Shown here: positions 24,994-32,598 of the stretch, piece by piece
How the letters are laid out: the number at the start of each line of letters is the position of its first letter
How positions within the stretch are numbered: the stretch's first letter is position 1
NCBI GenBank assembly: GCA_029256725.1
Contig: JAQSXJ010000023.1
Location: forward strand, 1-48,548
Origin: Anaerocolumna sp.
GTDB lineage: Bacteria > Bacillota > Clostridia > Lachnospirales > Lachnospiraceae
Direction: 5' to 3'
DNA length: 48,548 nt
Made by a program: the position numbers and the translations under genes
Notes under the pieces: model-generated
The model's database searches: none
The model's input: the letters and a program-made list of their open reading frames with translations, nothing else
What the model was told of the DNA's origin: nothing

Positions 24994-26505
24994 TTATGTA
25001 AATAACTTATAACTGCCCTTGCCCTCATCCTTTACGGTATATAGAGCTTTATCAGCACAATGGATTAACTCTGTATAAGTAGTACCATCTTCCGGATACA
25101 TGGATATTCCAATACTTCCGGATACTGTTACCTCCTGCCCATCTACCACATATACCGAACTGAGGGCTTGCAGCAGATTCTTTGCTTTAACGATTACACT
25201 ATCCTTATTAGATATGTTCCCTATAAATACCAGAAATTCATCTCCACCTACACGTCCAATAATATCACCGGCAAATATCCTCTTTATCTTATCAATAAGA
25301 AACACCAGAATATTATCGCCGGCCAAATGACCGTAATTATCATTTACATGCTTAAAATCGTCAATATCTATCATCATAAGGATGTGTTTCTGATTGTTCT
25401 TTCTTTTCAGAAAATCCTCAATCATTTCTTTGGTGGTAATTTTGTTATACACTCCGGTAAGCAGATCTCTTTTGGCTTTGTATTCAAGCTTTTGAAGTTC
25501 TTTCTTATGCAGATCGATATTCACTACCTTACCAATAACACTTACTGCGTCTTTCTTATCATCATAAATGGTTTTTCCTCTGATGTGACACCATATGTAT
25601 TCACTGCCGGCATTCTTGATCCTGAATTCTGCTTCCATCATCTCCTTACCACTTGGCAATAGACGGGCAAACATCTTTAGATCCTGGTAATCCTCAGGGT
25701 GAACCATCTCTGTCTTATAATTATCAACTTGAGTAAAGTTCTCAATTACAGGATTCCTTCCATATACCTCTTTGTACTTATCCGCAAATACCATAAGATC
25801 CTTGTCCACTTTGTATTCAAACAATATATCATTGGATATTTCTGCGGCAATACGATATCTTTCCTCTTCCATTAGAAGTTTGCTCTGCATCTCCTTTAGT
25901 CCGGTTACATCAACAAATACCGCCGACAGGGTTTTATTCCCGTCCTTATCTAGTATAAAATTACCGTTTAAAAGAACATTTATGATATTTCTTTTTGCAG
26001 TGAACATTCTTATTTCTGTTTGTATATAAGAACCGTGATAGAATTTATCTATTAGTCCAGTGATCTTCTGCTGATCTTCCTCATGTACAAAATTTATAAA
26101 GGAATTATTATACTTTTTTAATACTTCATTTTTCTGATAACCGATTATTTGAAAAAACTTGGTATTAGCATATGTAATCTGGTAGCTCGGCTCCAAAATA
26201 AAATTAATAAAGCCTGCATGGACACTGTTGGTAATATGCGCAATTTCCGCAGTGGATTGCTTGATTCTTCCATAGCAGATAAGGCTGCCTGCAAAGCTTA
26301 CAATAAGGGAGAACAATAATAGAAAGTAAACGAATAAAAGCCCCGACGCCTTTAAAGAGGCATACAGCTCTTCCCTATCTTTTACAGCGATAATAAATGC
26401 CATAACAAGTCCAGATAATAATGCTATCCCAAGTGATATCCCTATGGTATTACTTAATTTCGGTATCCCTTTTTGGAGTACATTATCACTATTCAGATTT
26501 TTCAT
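24994..26505 (-). CDS. Membrane diguanylate cyclase with two PAS domains
   Basis: 503 aa. Two N-terminal membrane helices (about 20-42 and 53-77) precede a PAS domain (about 85-205, FQIIGYQKNEVLKKY) and a second PAS/PAC domain (about 215-335, with IWCHIRGKTIYDD). The C-terminal GGDEF domain has LLTGVYNK, MMIDIDDFKHVND and the intact active-site loop GRVGGDEF near residue 420. This should make c-di-GMP from two GTP. The product-inhibition RxxD site is missing (FAGD at the expected place). The leader carries a c-di-GMP-I riboswitch and terminator, so expression is probably feedback-controlled. The 3' end shows a small tandem duplication of its last codons. Confidence 0.93.
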   Translation of the reverse strand: MKNLNSDNVLQKGIPKLSNTIGISLGIALLSGLVMAFIIAVKDREELYASLKASGLLFVYFLLLFSLIVSFAGSLICYGRIKQSTAEIAHITNSVHAGFINFILEPSYQITYANTKFFQIIGYQKNEVLKKYNNSFINFVHEEDQQKITGLIDKFYHGSYIQTEIRMFTAKRNIINVLLNGNFILDKDGNKTLSAVFVDVTGLKEMQSKLLMEEERYRIAAEISNDILFEYKVDKDLMVFADKYKEVYGRNPVIENFTQVDNYKTEMVHPEDYQDLKMFARLLPSGKEMMEAEFRIKNAGSEYIWCHIRGKTIYDDKKDAVSVIGKVVNIDLHKKELQKLEYKAKRDLLTGVYNKITTKEMIEDFLKRKNNQKHILMMIDIDDFKHVNDNYGHLAGDNILVFLIDKIKRIFAGDIIGRVGGDEFLVFIGNISNKDSVIVKAKNLLQALSSVYVVDGQEVTVSGSIGISMYPEDGTTYTELIHCADKALYTVKDEGKGSYKLFT

Positions 26506-26677
26506 ACTTCTATACCTCCGTTATAAGCTATATGAAACCCGTTTCTTATTTATAAGCAAATAAACTAATATAAATTGCTTACAATAAGTTAGCATTGAAA
26601 GAAGGAATTTCCTTGCAGATCAAGGCATATTTTATCATTGCAAAATCACACAAACTGCATACAATATAATTAAACGC

Positions 26678-26703
26678 AAAAAAAGCCCGTATTTATAACG
26701 AGC
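26678..26703 (-). terminator. Intrinsic terminator of the riboswitch expression platform
   Basis: GCTCGT pairs with ACGGGC around TATAAAT, followed by seven T, on the minus strand, 173 nt before the cyclase start. The segment CTAAGCT just before the stem is complementary to AGCTTAG inside the aptamer. This could form the alternative, antiterminating pairing. Confidence 0.8.
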
Positions 26704-26727
26704 TTAGACCGCAAAATATCATATTTA

Positions 26728-26816
26728 GTGCAACTGGCTGTCATATCTGCTAACAGATTTAGACCCTAAGCTTTGCGTCCCTATCTTTCGATAAGTTTGC
26801 CCTTATAAAATATAGG
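26728..26816 (-). ncRNA. Cyclic di-GMP-I (GEMM-I) riboswitch
   Basis: The minus-strand RNA reads GGGCAAAC, a stem closed by a GAAA tetraloop, GGGACGCAAAGC, then GGGTCTAA, a short hairpin, ATATGACAGCCAGTTGC. The order GGGCAAAC / GAAA / GGGACGCAAAGC / CUAA / UAUG is the conserved core of the GEMM-I aptamer, including the tetraloop and its receptor. It lies between a good promoter and an intrinsic terminator, upstream of a GGDEF gene. That makes it a transcription-attenuating switch that reads the cyclase's product. Whether ligand turns the gene on or off cannot be settled by eye, because the aptamer strand competing with the terminator has to be folded. Confidence 0.93.
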
Positions 26817-26819
26817 CTA

Positions 26820-26848
26820 ATTGTACTATATATCACATTTTTTTGCAA
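26820..26848 (-). promoter_or_regulatory. Promoter of the riboswitch/cyclase transcript
   Basis: -35 TTGCAA (26848-26843), 17-nt spacer, -10 TACAAT (26825-26820), directly before the aptamer. The remaining 26,849-27,083 is A/T-rich with no other feature I can support. Confidence 0.65.
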
Positions 26849-27083
26849 TTCAAATTATATACCAAAATACACCATAATTCTGCTATTATAAAATAATTAA
26901 TTCCTAAACGAAAGGTAAACCAAACGGAAAGGTACAATTCCTTCTTAATAACTCAGTATTTTTCTTCAAAGTTAATATTTTCCGCTTGCCCTATGCAAAT
27001 AGAACTTGAATTAAGAACTTTTTCGACTTTTTAGAAAGTTTTTCTACAAAACTACAAATCTCCTATAATAAACCAGTCCTCTA

Positions 27084-27716
27084 TCAGCTCTTTTTGACCG
27101 GATGCCGGATGACTGTCTTTAGCTTCTCAGGGGCACATTTACGGTAATCACTTAAATAAATCTCATGATGATACCTTGTATCCGTTATATCATTTACATA
27201 TCCTTCAGCCTTAATGAACTCATCCATAGCTTCAACCGTTGCTGGTTCTTCATCAAAGGGACCCACATGCATACATTGTACACATAAACCTTCCTCATAA
27301 TGCAGGAACTCAACTTTAGAAAAGTCTTGTTTTTTCTTTCTGGCTGCTTCCTTTAATGCCCAGTCAAAGTCCTCTTTCCCAATAAACTCCGGAAGACGAA
27401 TAATAGAAATCCAATGAAATTTATCTTTTTTGGTATAGTCCATTCCCGTTATACCCTCTATCCACCAAAACCCTTCCAGAGGTGGTACTACATATTCAAA
27501 AAAACCCTGAATTTTATAGCTTGTCTTATAACTCATTTTAAGGGTATAGGCAATACCATATAAAAGATTCATAGCAGTCTTATACTCCCCCTCTTCTTCA
27601 TTGGGATCACCGCTTCCTCTGACTGCAAGAAAATTCATAGACGGAATTTCAATAATTTCCGGTTTCTTAGAAGGCAGATAAAATTCTTTGTATTCTTTTT
27701 TGTAATCAAATGCCAT
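27084..27716 (-). CDS. GyrI-like small-molecule-binding protein
   Basis: 210 aa. It starts MAFDYKKEYKEFYLPSKKPE followed by IIEIPSMNFLAVRGSGDPNE, the standard opening of the GyrI-like (SOUL/AraC effector-binding) proteins. The aromatic FWWIEG and a conserved Glu in HYEEGLCVQCMHVGPFDEE line the usual ligand pocket. The C-terminus HHEIYLSDYRKCAPEKLKTV is the family end. These proteins bind drugs or cationic metabolites, and some have hydrolase activity on cyclopropanoids. There is no DNA-binding domain. GAGGTG precedes the ATG by 4 nt, and a promoter (27,738-27,768) lies just before the mobile-element scar. Confidence 0.87.
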   Translation of the reverse strand: MAFDYKKEYKEFYLPSKKPEIIEIPSMNFLAVRGSGDPNEEEGEYKTAMNLLYGIAYTLKMSYKTSYKIQGFFEYVVPPLEGFWWIEGITGMDYTKKDKFHWISIIRLPEFIGKEDFDWALKEAARKKKQDFSKVEFLHYEEGLCVQCMHVGPFDEEPATVEAMDEFIKAEGYVNDITDTRYHHEIYLSDYRKCAPEKLKTVIRHPVKKS

Positions 27717-27737
27717 ACAACACCTCGTTTTTGTTTC

Positions 27738-27768
27738 ATTATAAACCCTTACATAGTGTCAGAGTCAA
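27738..27768 (-). promoter_or_regulatory. Probable promoter of the GyrI-like gene
   Basis: -35 TTGACT (27768-27763), with TTTATA at 17 nt or TATAAT at 19 nt spacing (27745-27738). The foreign DNA begins only about 20 nt upstream. Confidence 0.5.
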
Positions 27769-27789
27769 GAGCTTTATCTCTGTTCCTCT

Positions 27790-28274
27790 ACGCTTGGTAA
27801 GGGTTATGGGCTGGAAGATATACAAGCCATTATTGAGAGCCGGTCCTCTCCATCCGGGGGACACTTCGAGCCGCGCAAGGTCAACCTGATTATTGATATT
27901 CAATCCAGAATGAGGACTGGAAAAAGCCCGGCTTATGAGCGGTGGGCCAAGGTGTTCAATTTAAAACAAATGGCGGCAACACTCCAATATTTGCAGGAAA
28001 ACAATCTTCTGGAATATTCACAGCTTGACGAAAAGACGACACAGGCGGCAGACCGTTTTCATGCTCTTTCAGATAAAATAAAAACCATTGAGGCTGCGGC
28101 CGAACACCAATACGGATTTAATGGCGGCAACGGCTGACGGCTGAAAAAAATGCCGCATACCGGGAGTACCGGGCGGCAAAAAAGCGTATGCAGGAGCTTA
28201 TTACGGCAAAGGCCAATATTGACCATCTGCTTGGCCTGACGGACACGCAAAAAAATAAGGAAATGGAGCGATAG
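27790..28274 (+). pseudogene. Relaxase (mobilisation nuclease) C-terminus, degenerate
   Basis: The frame reads TLGKGYGLEDIQAIIESRSS, then KVNLIIDIQSRMRTGKSPAY and ERWAKVFNLKQMAATLQYLQ, and stops at GGNG in 28135-28137. A second frame continues at once with LTAEKNAAYREYRAAKKRMQ and ends ANIDHLLGLTDTQKNKEMER at 28274. Both pieces match the C-terminal third of relaxases carried by Tn4555/CTn-type elements in Clostridia. There G-Y-E-R-W-A-K-V-F-N-L-K-Q-M and the final L-T-A-E-K block are separated by about 80 residues that are missing here. The catalytic N-terminus is absent. It is therefore a double-deleted scar of a conjugative or mobilisable element, and more GC-rich than its surroundings. Confidence 0.8.
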
Positions 28275-28305
28275 CGACATGACGCAACAAAGAGCGCAAT
28301 GAGCT

Positions 28306-28389
28306 TACTTCGGGCCAACTTGGCCCGAAGTAGCAGGGTTTGGGGAGGCTCCCCAACAAGCAGCTTTGCGTGACTGTGGCCACAGTCAC
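28306..28389. repeat. Three consecutive palindromes behind the relaxase remnant
   Basis: 28306-28332: TACTTCGGGCCAA-C-TTGGCCCGAAGTA. 28340-28356: TTGGGGAG-G-CTCCCCAA. 28370-28389: GTGACTGTGGCCACAGTCAC, a perfect 20-bp palindrome. All lie within 84 bp and are GC-rich. They stand directly downstream of the relaxase stop, where mobilisable elements often carry their next regulatory region. Confidence 0.85.
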
Positions 28390-28446
28390 ATTGCTTGCCA
28401 GTTTTAATCGGTCTCGCACGATACTAGTATTGTAATTACCTGTGTA

Positions 28447-29340
28447 TTATGCTATTTTTGCTTTTTTAATCGCTTCTAAGAATCGCTTTACGCCTTCAGA
28501 AGGATTTAAAGGATACATGATTCCATACGGAATCGTACAATCACATTCTGTTGGAATCGTGACTAATGCGGGATGGATATTCTTCCAGTTATCTATCGTT
28601 AAAAGCACGGCTCCACTTTGTTCGCAGCGATTAAACACCTCAATATCATAAGAATATGGGGTATCCTCAATCTCAATCGCCGGGTGCTCATTTTCGATAT
28701 AGTCACGAATTCCATCAATTACCGGACTGTTGCCGCGCTTTATCATCATAAGCCGTTCACCATACAAATCAGGGAGAGACAACTCTTTTTTAGATGCTAA
28801 CCGATGGTTTCTGGATACGGCAAAAAAGAAGTGATATCTTCCTAATTCATATACGTTAGAATAATCCTTCCAAGCCACTTTGTCATATAGCCCAACAATA
28901 AAATCGAAATCTTTCCCAACTGTATGGTTTGTCATTGCAGGGGTAGCAAAGTCATCATTGAACGGGACAATCTTCAGTTTAAACTGCGGGTTGATATCAT
29001 TCACTTTATTCCATAAATCCATCAGAATATTAGATGGATTTAACACAGAAGTTCCAACACGGATGACATACTGATTTGCCAGCATGGCCTGACGAGCCCG
29101 TTGTACTGCTTCCTCTGAATACTGCATTAAAAACCGTGCATCTTTATAAAGAGATTTCCCCGCATCTGTGAGTTGGATACCATGATTGGTTCGAATCAGA
29201 AGTGGAACACCAACACAAGCTTCTAAAAAATTCATCTGCTTCATGATCGCAGTAGCGGAAATATATAGTTTTTCAGCTGCCTTTGAAAAGCTTCCACAAT
29301 CCGCTACCTGTATCAATATATTCAATTGCGTACTGTTCAT
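28447..29340 (-). CDS. LysR-family transcriptional regulator
   Basis: 297 aa. The winged helix-turn-helix MNSTQLNILIQVADCGSFSK followed by AAEKLYISATAIMKQMNFLE is a standard LysR N-terminus. The effector domain (90-295) starts YVIRVGTSVLNPSN and contains the GVDFIVGLYD-like FDFIVGLYDK. AAAAGGAG precedes the ATG by 8 nt. It is divergent from the ferredoxin-nitroreductase gene, the usual arrangement for a LysR controlling its neighbour, and a palindrome (29,357-29,377) lies between them. It sits inside the mobile-element scar region. Effector unknown. Confidence 0.9.
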   Translation of the reverse strand: MNSTQLNILIQVADCGSFSKAAEKLYISATAIMKQMNFLEACVGVPLLIRTNHGIQLTDAGKSLYKDARFLMQYSEEAVQRARQAMLANQYVIRVGTSVLNPSNILMDLWNKVNDINPQFKLKIVPFNDDFATPAMTNHTVGKDFDFIVGLYDKVAWKDYSNVYELGRYHFFFAVSRNHRLASKKELSLPDLYGERLMMIKRGNSPVIDGIRDYIENEHPAIEIEDTPYSYDIEVFNRCEQSGAVLLTIDNWKNIHPALVTIPTECDCTIPYGIMYPLNPSEGVKRFLEAIKKAKIA

Positions 29341-29356
29341 ATTGAAAACTCCTTTT

Positions 29357-29377
29357 GCATCAACTTATAGTTGATGC
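29357..29377. promoter_or_regulatory. Probable LysR operator
   Basis: Inverted repeat GCATCAACT-TAT-AGTTGATGC in the divergent LysR/nitroreductase intergenic region, 17 bp before the LysR start. It overlaps that gene's ribosome-site region and contains the T-N11-A spacing typical of LysR boxes. Confidence 0.6.
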
Positions 29378-29565
29378 TATTATAACTTTTATGAACTTCC
29401 ATGTCAAACGTTCCAATAGTAAAATTAAATCTATAGAAATGATATTAAATATGAAATATAATTCGTTAGGTAATATGGAGATTGTAGCATCTAACTTATG
29501 TTTGGAAACTTATTGCTCACCTACTATTCCCTAATGCAAAAAAGGGTTGAAAGGATTTGATTAAA

Positions 29566-30366
29566 ATGACCTTAATAACAGTAAATAAGGAAAAATGTAT
29601 AAAATGCCAACGATGCATTAAAGAATGTCCCGTATCTTATTTGAAAATCGGGAAGAATGGTCCGGAAGAAAGATCAGGAGCTACATGTACTGCTTGTGGA
29701 CACTGTGTTGCTATATGTCCAAATTCTGCTATAGACAATAAAAGTACGCCTTTTGCTGAGCAAGTTGAAATAAAAAACAATTTAAAGGTAGATGAACAGC
29801 AAGCAGAGCAGTTTTTAAGATCGCGTCGTTCAATAAGAAATTATAAAGATAAATCGGTATCAAAAGAGAAATTGACTAAATTGATTGACCTTGCACGATT
29901 TGCACCAACCTCTAGAAATAGTCAAGGAATATCCTTCGTAGTTGTTCAAAATAGAAAACTGCTTGAAAGAGCAACTGAAATCTCTATTCAAATGCTGGAG
30001 GTTTCGCCATTAAGATATTTAGTTGAGGAAGCTATTACAGATTACAGGAAAGATGGCGTTGATTCAGTATTTCGCGGTGCTCCTAATTTGATTATTGCAA
30101 TATCTGATAATAATCTTCTCGAAGCCAGAGATAATGCTACTTCTTATTTAACCTACCTAGAGTTGTATGCCCCTTGGTTAGGACTGGGCTCTTGTCGGGT
30201 TGGCATATTTGAACATTGCGCATCAATTGAGAATTCACCCCTTTTAGATTTATTTAGTATTCCCAAAGAGAAAAAGATTGTAGCGGCGGTAATTGTTGGG
30301 TATCCAAAGTATGAGTATAAAAGACTAGTCAATAGAAATCCGTTAGATGCAATATTCATTGAATAG
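29566..30366 (+). CDS. Ferredoxin-domain nitroreductase
   Basis: 266 aa. Residues 1-60 form a 2[4Fe-4S] ferredoxin: CIKCQRCIKECP and CTACGHCVAICP. Residues 80-266 form an FMN-binding nitroreductase domain: RSRRSIRNYKDKSV (phosphate-binding Arg residues), ARFAPTSRNSQG and LGLGSCRVGIFE. Such fused proteins reduce nitro or quinone compounds with electrons from the built-in ferredoxin. The ATG is preferred; a TTG three codons earlier (29557) is equally possible, because AAAGG is 11 nt from the ATG. Divergent LysR gene and operator upstream. Base composition is lower in GC than that of the CPBP gene next to it. Confidence 0.9.
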   Translation: MTLITVNKEKCIKCQRCIKECPVSYLKIGKNGPEERSGATCTACGHCVAICPNSAIDNKSTPFAEQVEIKNNLKVDEQQAEQFLRSRRSIRNYKDKSVSKEKLTKLIDLARFAPTSRNSQGISFVVVQNRKLLERATEISIQMLEVSPLRYLVEEAITDYRKDGVDSVFRGAPNLIIAISDNNLLEARDNATSYLTYLELYAPWLGLGSCRVGIFEHCASIENSPLLDLFSIPKEKKIVAAVIVGYPKYEYKRLVNRNPLDAIFIE

Positions 30367-30516
30367 CAACACTTTTTGGGGCAAATGATTTAATACGAGA
30401 CATTGATAAAAAATCAGGGGTGTTGATAACATAGGATTGATTATAAAACAGATAACACTCAAAAGCATTTTTCATTACATTTTGTGCCTTGAGCAAAGTG
30501 AAAGGAATGGATAAAA

Positions 30517-31218
30517 ATGGAATGTCAAAAGAAAGATACATGCCACCATGGAAAAGTTCTGGAAGGAGCCCGACCTGGTTGGCCAGAAGCCCTGACTGCA
30601 CTGGGTATTTATCTAATTGGCATTATTATGCTCGGTGTTCGGATGCTGCAAATTCCTGACGAGCAAGCAATTTTGCGGATTAACATCGGGGGGTTAGGTA
30701 ATGGCCTCGTTGGCCTAGTCGCCTTGTTTGCAGCCTACATCCTGAAAGTTCGTAATCTGCGCGCTTTCGGTTTCCGGGTGGCTGAACGGAAATGGCTGCT
30801 TGTGGGGGCCGCCCTCGGTGTTGCTGCGTTTATCGGATGCTTCATTATAGAGGGGGTGTATTTTCATTTTATCACCGAGCCGAACAACCAAGCGGACTTC
30901 CAGGTGGCGGCGAAAGGTGGCGTATTCTCACTCTTCGTTCTAATTATCACTGGTGCCATCCTCACGCCGCTCGGCGAAGAGTTTGTATTTCGTGGTGTTA
31001 TTGCCAATACGCTGAACCGTTACGGAGCTTGGGCAGGCGTGGTCGGTAGTGCTGCGGTCTTCGGCATCGTTCATGGATTCAATGTCATCCTGTTCGACGC
31101 ATTCATGGTCGGTATCCTGACAGGCATACTATTCCGTAAGACGAATTCCATTTGGCCCGGGGTCGTGGTGCATATAATATATAACGCCCTCAATCTTCTC
31201 TACTATTCGACGTTATAG
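30517..31218 (+). CDS. CPBP (CAAX-type) intramembrane metalloprotease
   Basis: 233 aa with about six membrane helices. The Abi/CPBP motifs are complete: motif 1 PLGEEFVFRG (Glu154, Glu155, Arg159), motif 2 VFGIVHGFN (His186) and motif 3 GVVVHIIYNALN (His219, Asn223). Bacterial members cleave membrane proteins, and several protect against bacteriocins or act in peptide maturation. GC content is visibly higher than in neighbouring genes (many GGC/GCG codons), which points to recent transfer from another genome. AAAGGA stands 10 nt before the ATG. It sits between the nitroreductase and a sigma-factor remnant, in the mobile-element scar. Confidence 0.88.
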   Translation: MECQKKDTCHHGKVLEGARPGWPEALTALGIYLIGIIMLGVRMLQIPDEQAILRINIGGLGNGLVGLVALFAAYILKVRNLRAFGFRVAERKWLLVGAALGVAAFIGCFIIEGVYFHFITEPNNQADFQVAAKGGVFSLFVLIITGAILTPLGEEFVFRGVIANTLNRYGAWAGVVGSAAVFGIVHGFNVILFDAFMVGILTGILFRKTNSIWPGVVVHIIYNALNLLYYSTL

Positions 31219-31286
31219 ATCTATTTTCATGAAACATAATTGTTTTAAAACATTAAAGCCAAGTCAAAGTGAGGTTTCGAAAATAA

Positions 31287-31400
31287 AGTCAGAGCCTCAC
31301 TTATCGCCAGATTGGCGATTTGGAGGGTATCAATCAAGGAACCGTATGCCGCTCCATTAAGCAGGCTATAAAACAACTCCAAAAACTCCTCGCTGATTAA
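31287..31400 (+). pseudogene. HTH tail of a mobile-element sigma-like protein
   Basis: After an in-frame TAA the DNA encodes SLTYRQIGDLEGINQGTVCR followed by SIKQAIKQLQKLLAD and stop (31398-31400). This is the region-4-like helix-turn-helix that ends the small sigma-70-like proteins of Firmicutes conjugative transposons. No start is present and the front is lost. With the relaxase remnant at the other side it brackets a decayed element. Confidence 0.6.
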
Positions 31401-31432
31401 TGTACTTACCGGGCCATAATTCAGAAAAGCTG

Positions 31433-32365
31433 TCAAATGAAATTTACCGTATCTTCATGGGTTCCATTATCCATTCTAATAACAACTTTATTTTTCCCGG
31501 TTCGTTTCGCTTCATAAAGGCTTTCATCTGCTATACCAATTATCCTGTTATAATCATAATCGCCGCCATTTACAAGACAGACACCGAAACTACAAGTAAA
31601 ATGCAGCTCCTTATCCTCGTAATAAAATTCTTTTTCTTCTATCTGTTTTCTGAAATCCTCGGTGATCTTAATCACATGGTCCTCTGTTACATGATATAGC
31701 AGAATAATAAATTCATCTCCTCCATATCTTGCTATCCAGTCTGTGGAAGCTCTAATGGAATCCTTAAAGATAGAGGACAGCTGTTTTAAGATACTATCGC
31801 CGGCAGGATGTCCCTGGGTGTCATTTATCTGTTTAAATCTGTCCACATCTACGATTATAACAGCCAGTGAATCTAAATTTGCTTTTGCTCTTTCTAAATC
31901 AAGAGGAAGCTGTTCCTCCAAAAACCTTCTGTTATATATTTCTGTTACCTGGTCTTCTATGATTTTTGAATTCAGATTTTTAATATACCCGGATAATTCC
32001 TGATACTCATCTGCTTTCTCATTTATAAACATTCCCTGATCCGTAACATCCTTTAACATTTCTATAATATAATGTTTGTTATTAAGTTCAACAGGATAGG
32101 TCTGTATAAGAAATAGCCTTTCCTCTTTCATCTCAAGCTTAAATGCGTATTTATTCGTCTTTAACGTTCTTCTGGATAAACAGTTGGCACACTGTCTTCC
32201 CTTCTTCCAGAAATCATAACAGTGCCCTTCAACAAACTGATATTCAGCTTCATCTTTCTGTTTCACATATGATTTCCGATTGATAGGGTCAATTATCCTG
32301 ATAAACGTATACATATCATGAAAAATCGCTAATCTTTCAATAATTTCATCAAGAATTTCCTTCAT
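31433..32365 (-). CDS. Soluble diguanylate cyclase with N-terminal Cys-rich sensor domain
   Basis: 310 aa. I choose the ATG at 32365, with GAGG 6 nt upstream; the 33 in-frame codons before it have no such site. Residues 1-125 form a PAS-like domain carrying Cys residues in GHCYDFWKKGRQCANCLSRR. Such a cluster could bind a metal or cofactor or respond to redox. A short coiled-coil linker leads to the GGDEF domain: TEIYNRRFLEEQL, VIIVDVDRFKQIND and ARYGGDEF near residue 215. The cyclase loop is intact, and the classical RxxD inhibition site is not in register. No membrane helix. It is the second c-di-GMP synthase within 8 kb. Confidence 0.9.
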   Translation of the reverse strand: MKEILDEIIERLAIFHDMYTFIRIIDPINRKSYVKQKDEAEYQFVEGHCYDFWKKGRQCANCLSRRTLKTNKYAFKLEMKEERLFLIQTYPVELNNKHYIIEMLKDVTDQGMFINEKADEYQELSGYIKNLNSKIIEDQVTEIYNRRFLEEQLPLDLERAKANLDSLAVIIVDVDRFKQINDTQGHPAGDSILKQLSSIFKDSIRASTDWIARYGGDEFIILLYHVTEDHVIKITEDFRKQIEEKEFYYEDKELHFTCSFGVCLVNGGDYDYNRIIGIADESLYEAKRTGKNKVVIRMDNGTHEDTVNFI

Positions 32366-32598
32366 TAAACACCTCGGTCCCTTTCTTTCCCTCATGATAG
32401 AGCTCTCTGAAAAGCAAAAACCAACCCTAATAACAGTTGTCATTAAGATTGGTTCTTCAGTCAAGCCAAGTTAAGCTCATTCTCACTTGTCCAACTACCA
32501 TTACAATATTTATACTACATAATATTGCATAAAACAAGCCTAATCTTCCTATTTCGCACTATTTTCCAGGTTTTACAGAATTGGACGTCTTATGCCGT

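Noticed and set aside
25168..25662. 164-codon plus-strand frame opposite the diguanylate cyclase
   Set aside because: It covers the GGDEF and second PAS region in antisense and has no recognisable domain or ribosome site.
27084..27716. AraC-type regulator
   Set aside because: Only the effector-binding (GyrI-like) fold is present; no helix-turn-helix domain.
30792..31049. 85-codon frame overlapping the CPBP gene
   Set aside because: It is a shifted frame of a GC-richer gene; the CPBP motifs lie in the other frame.
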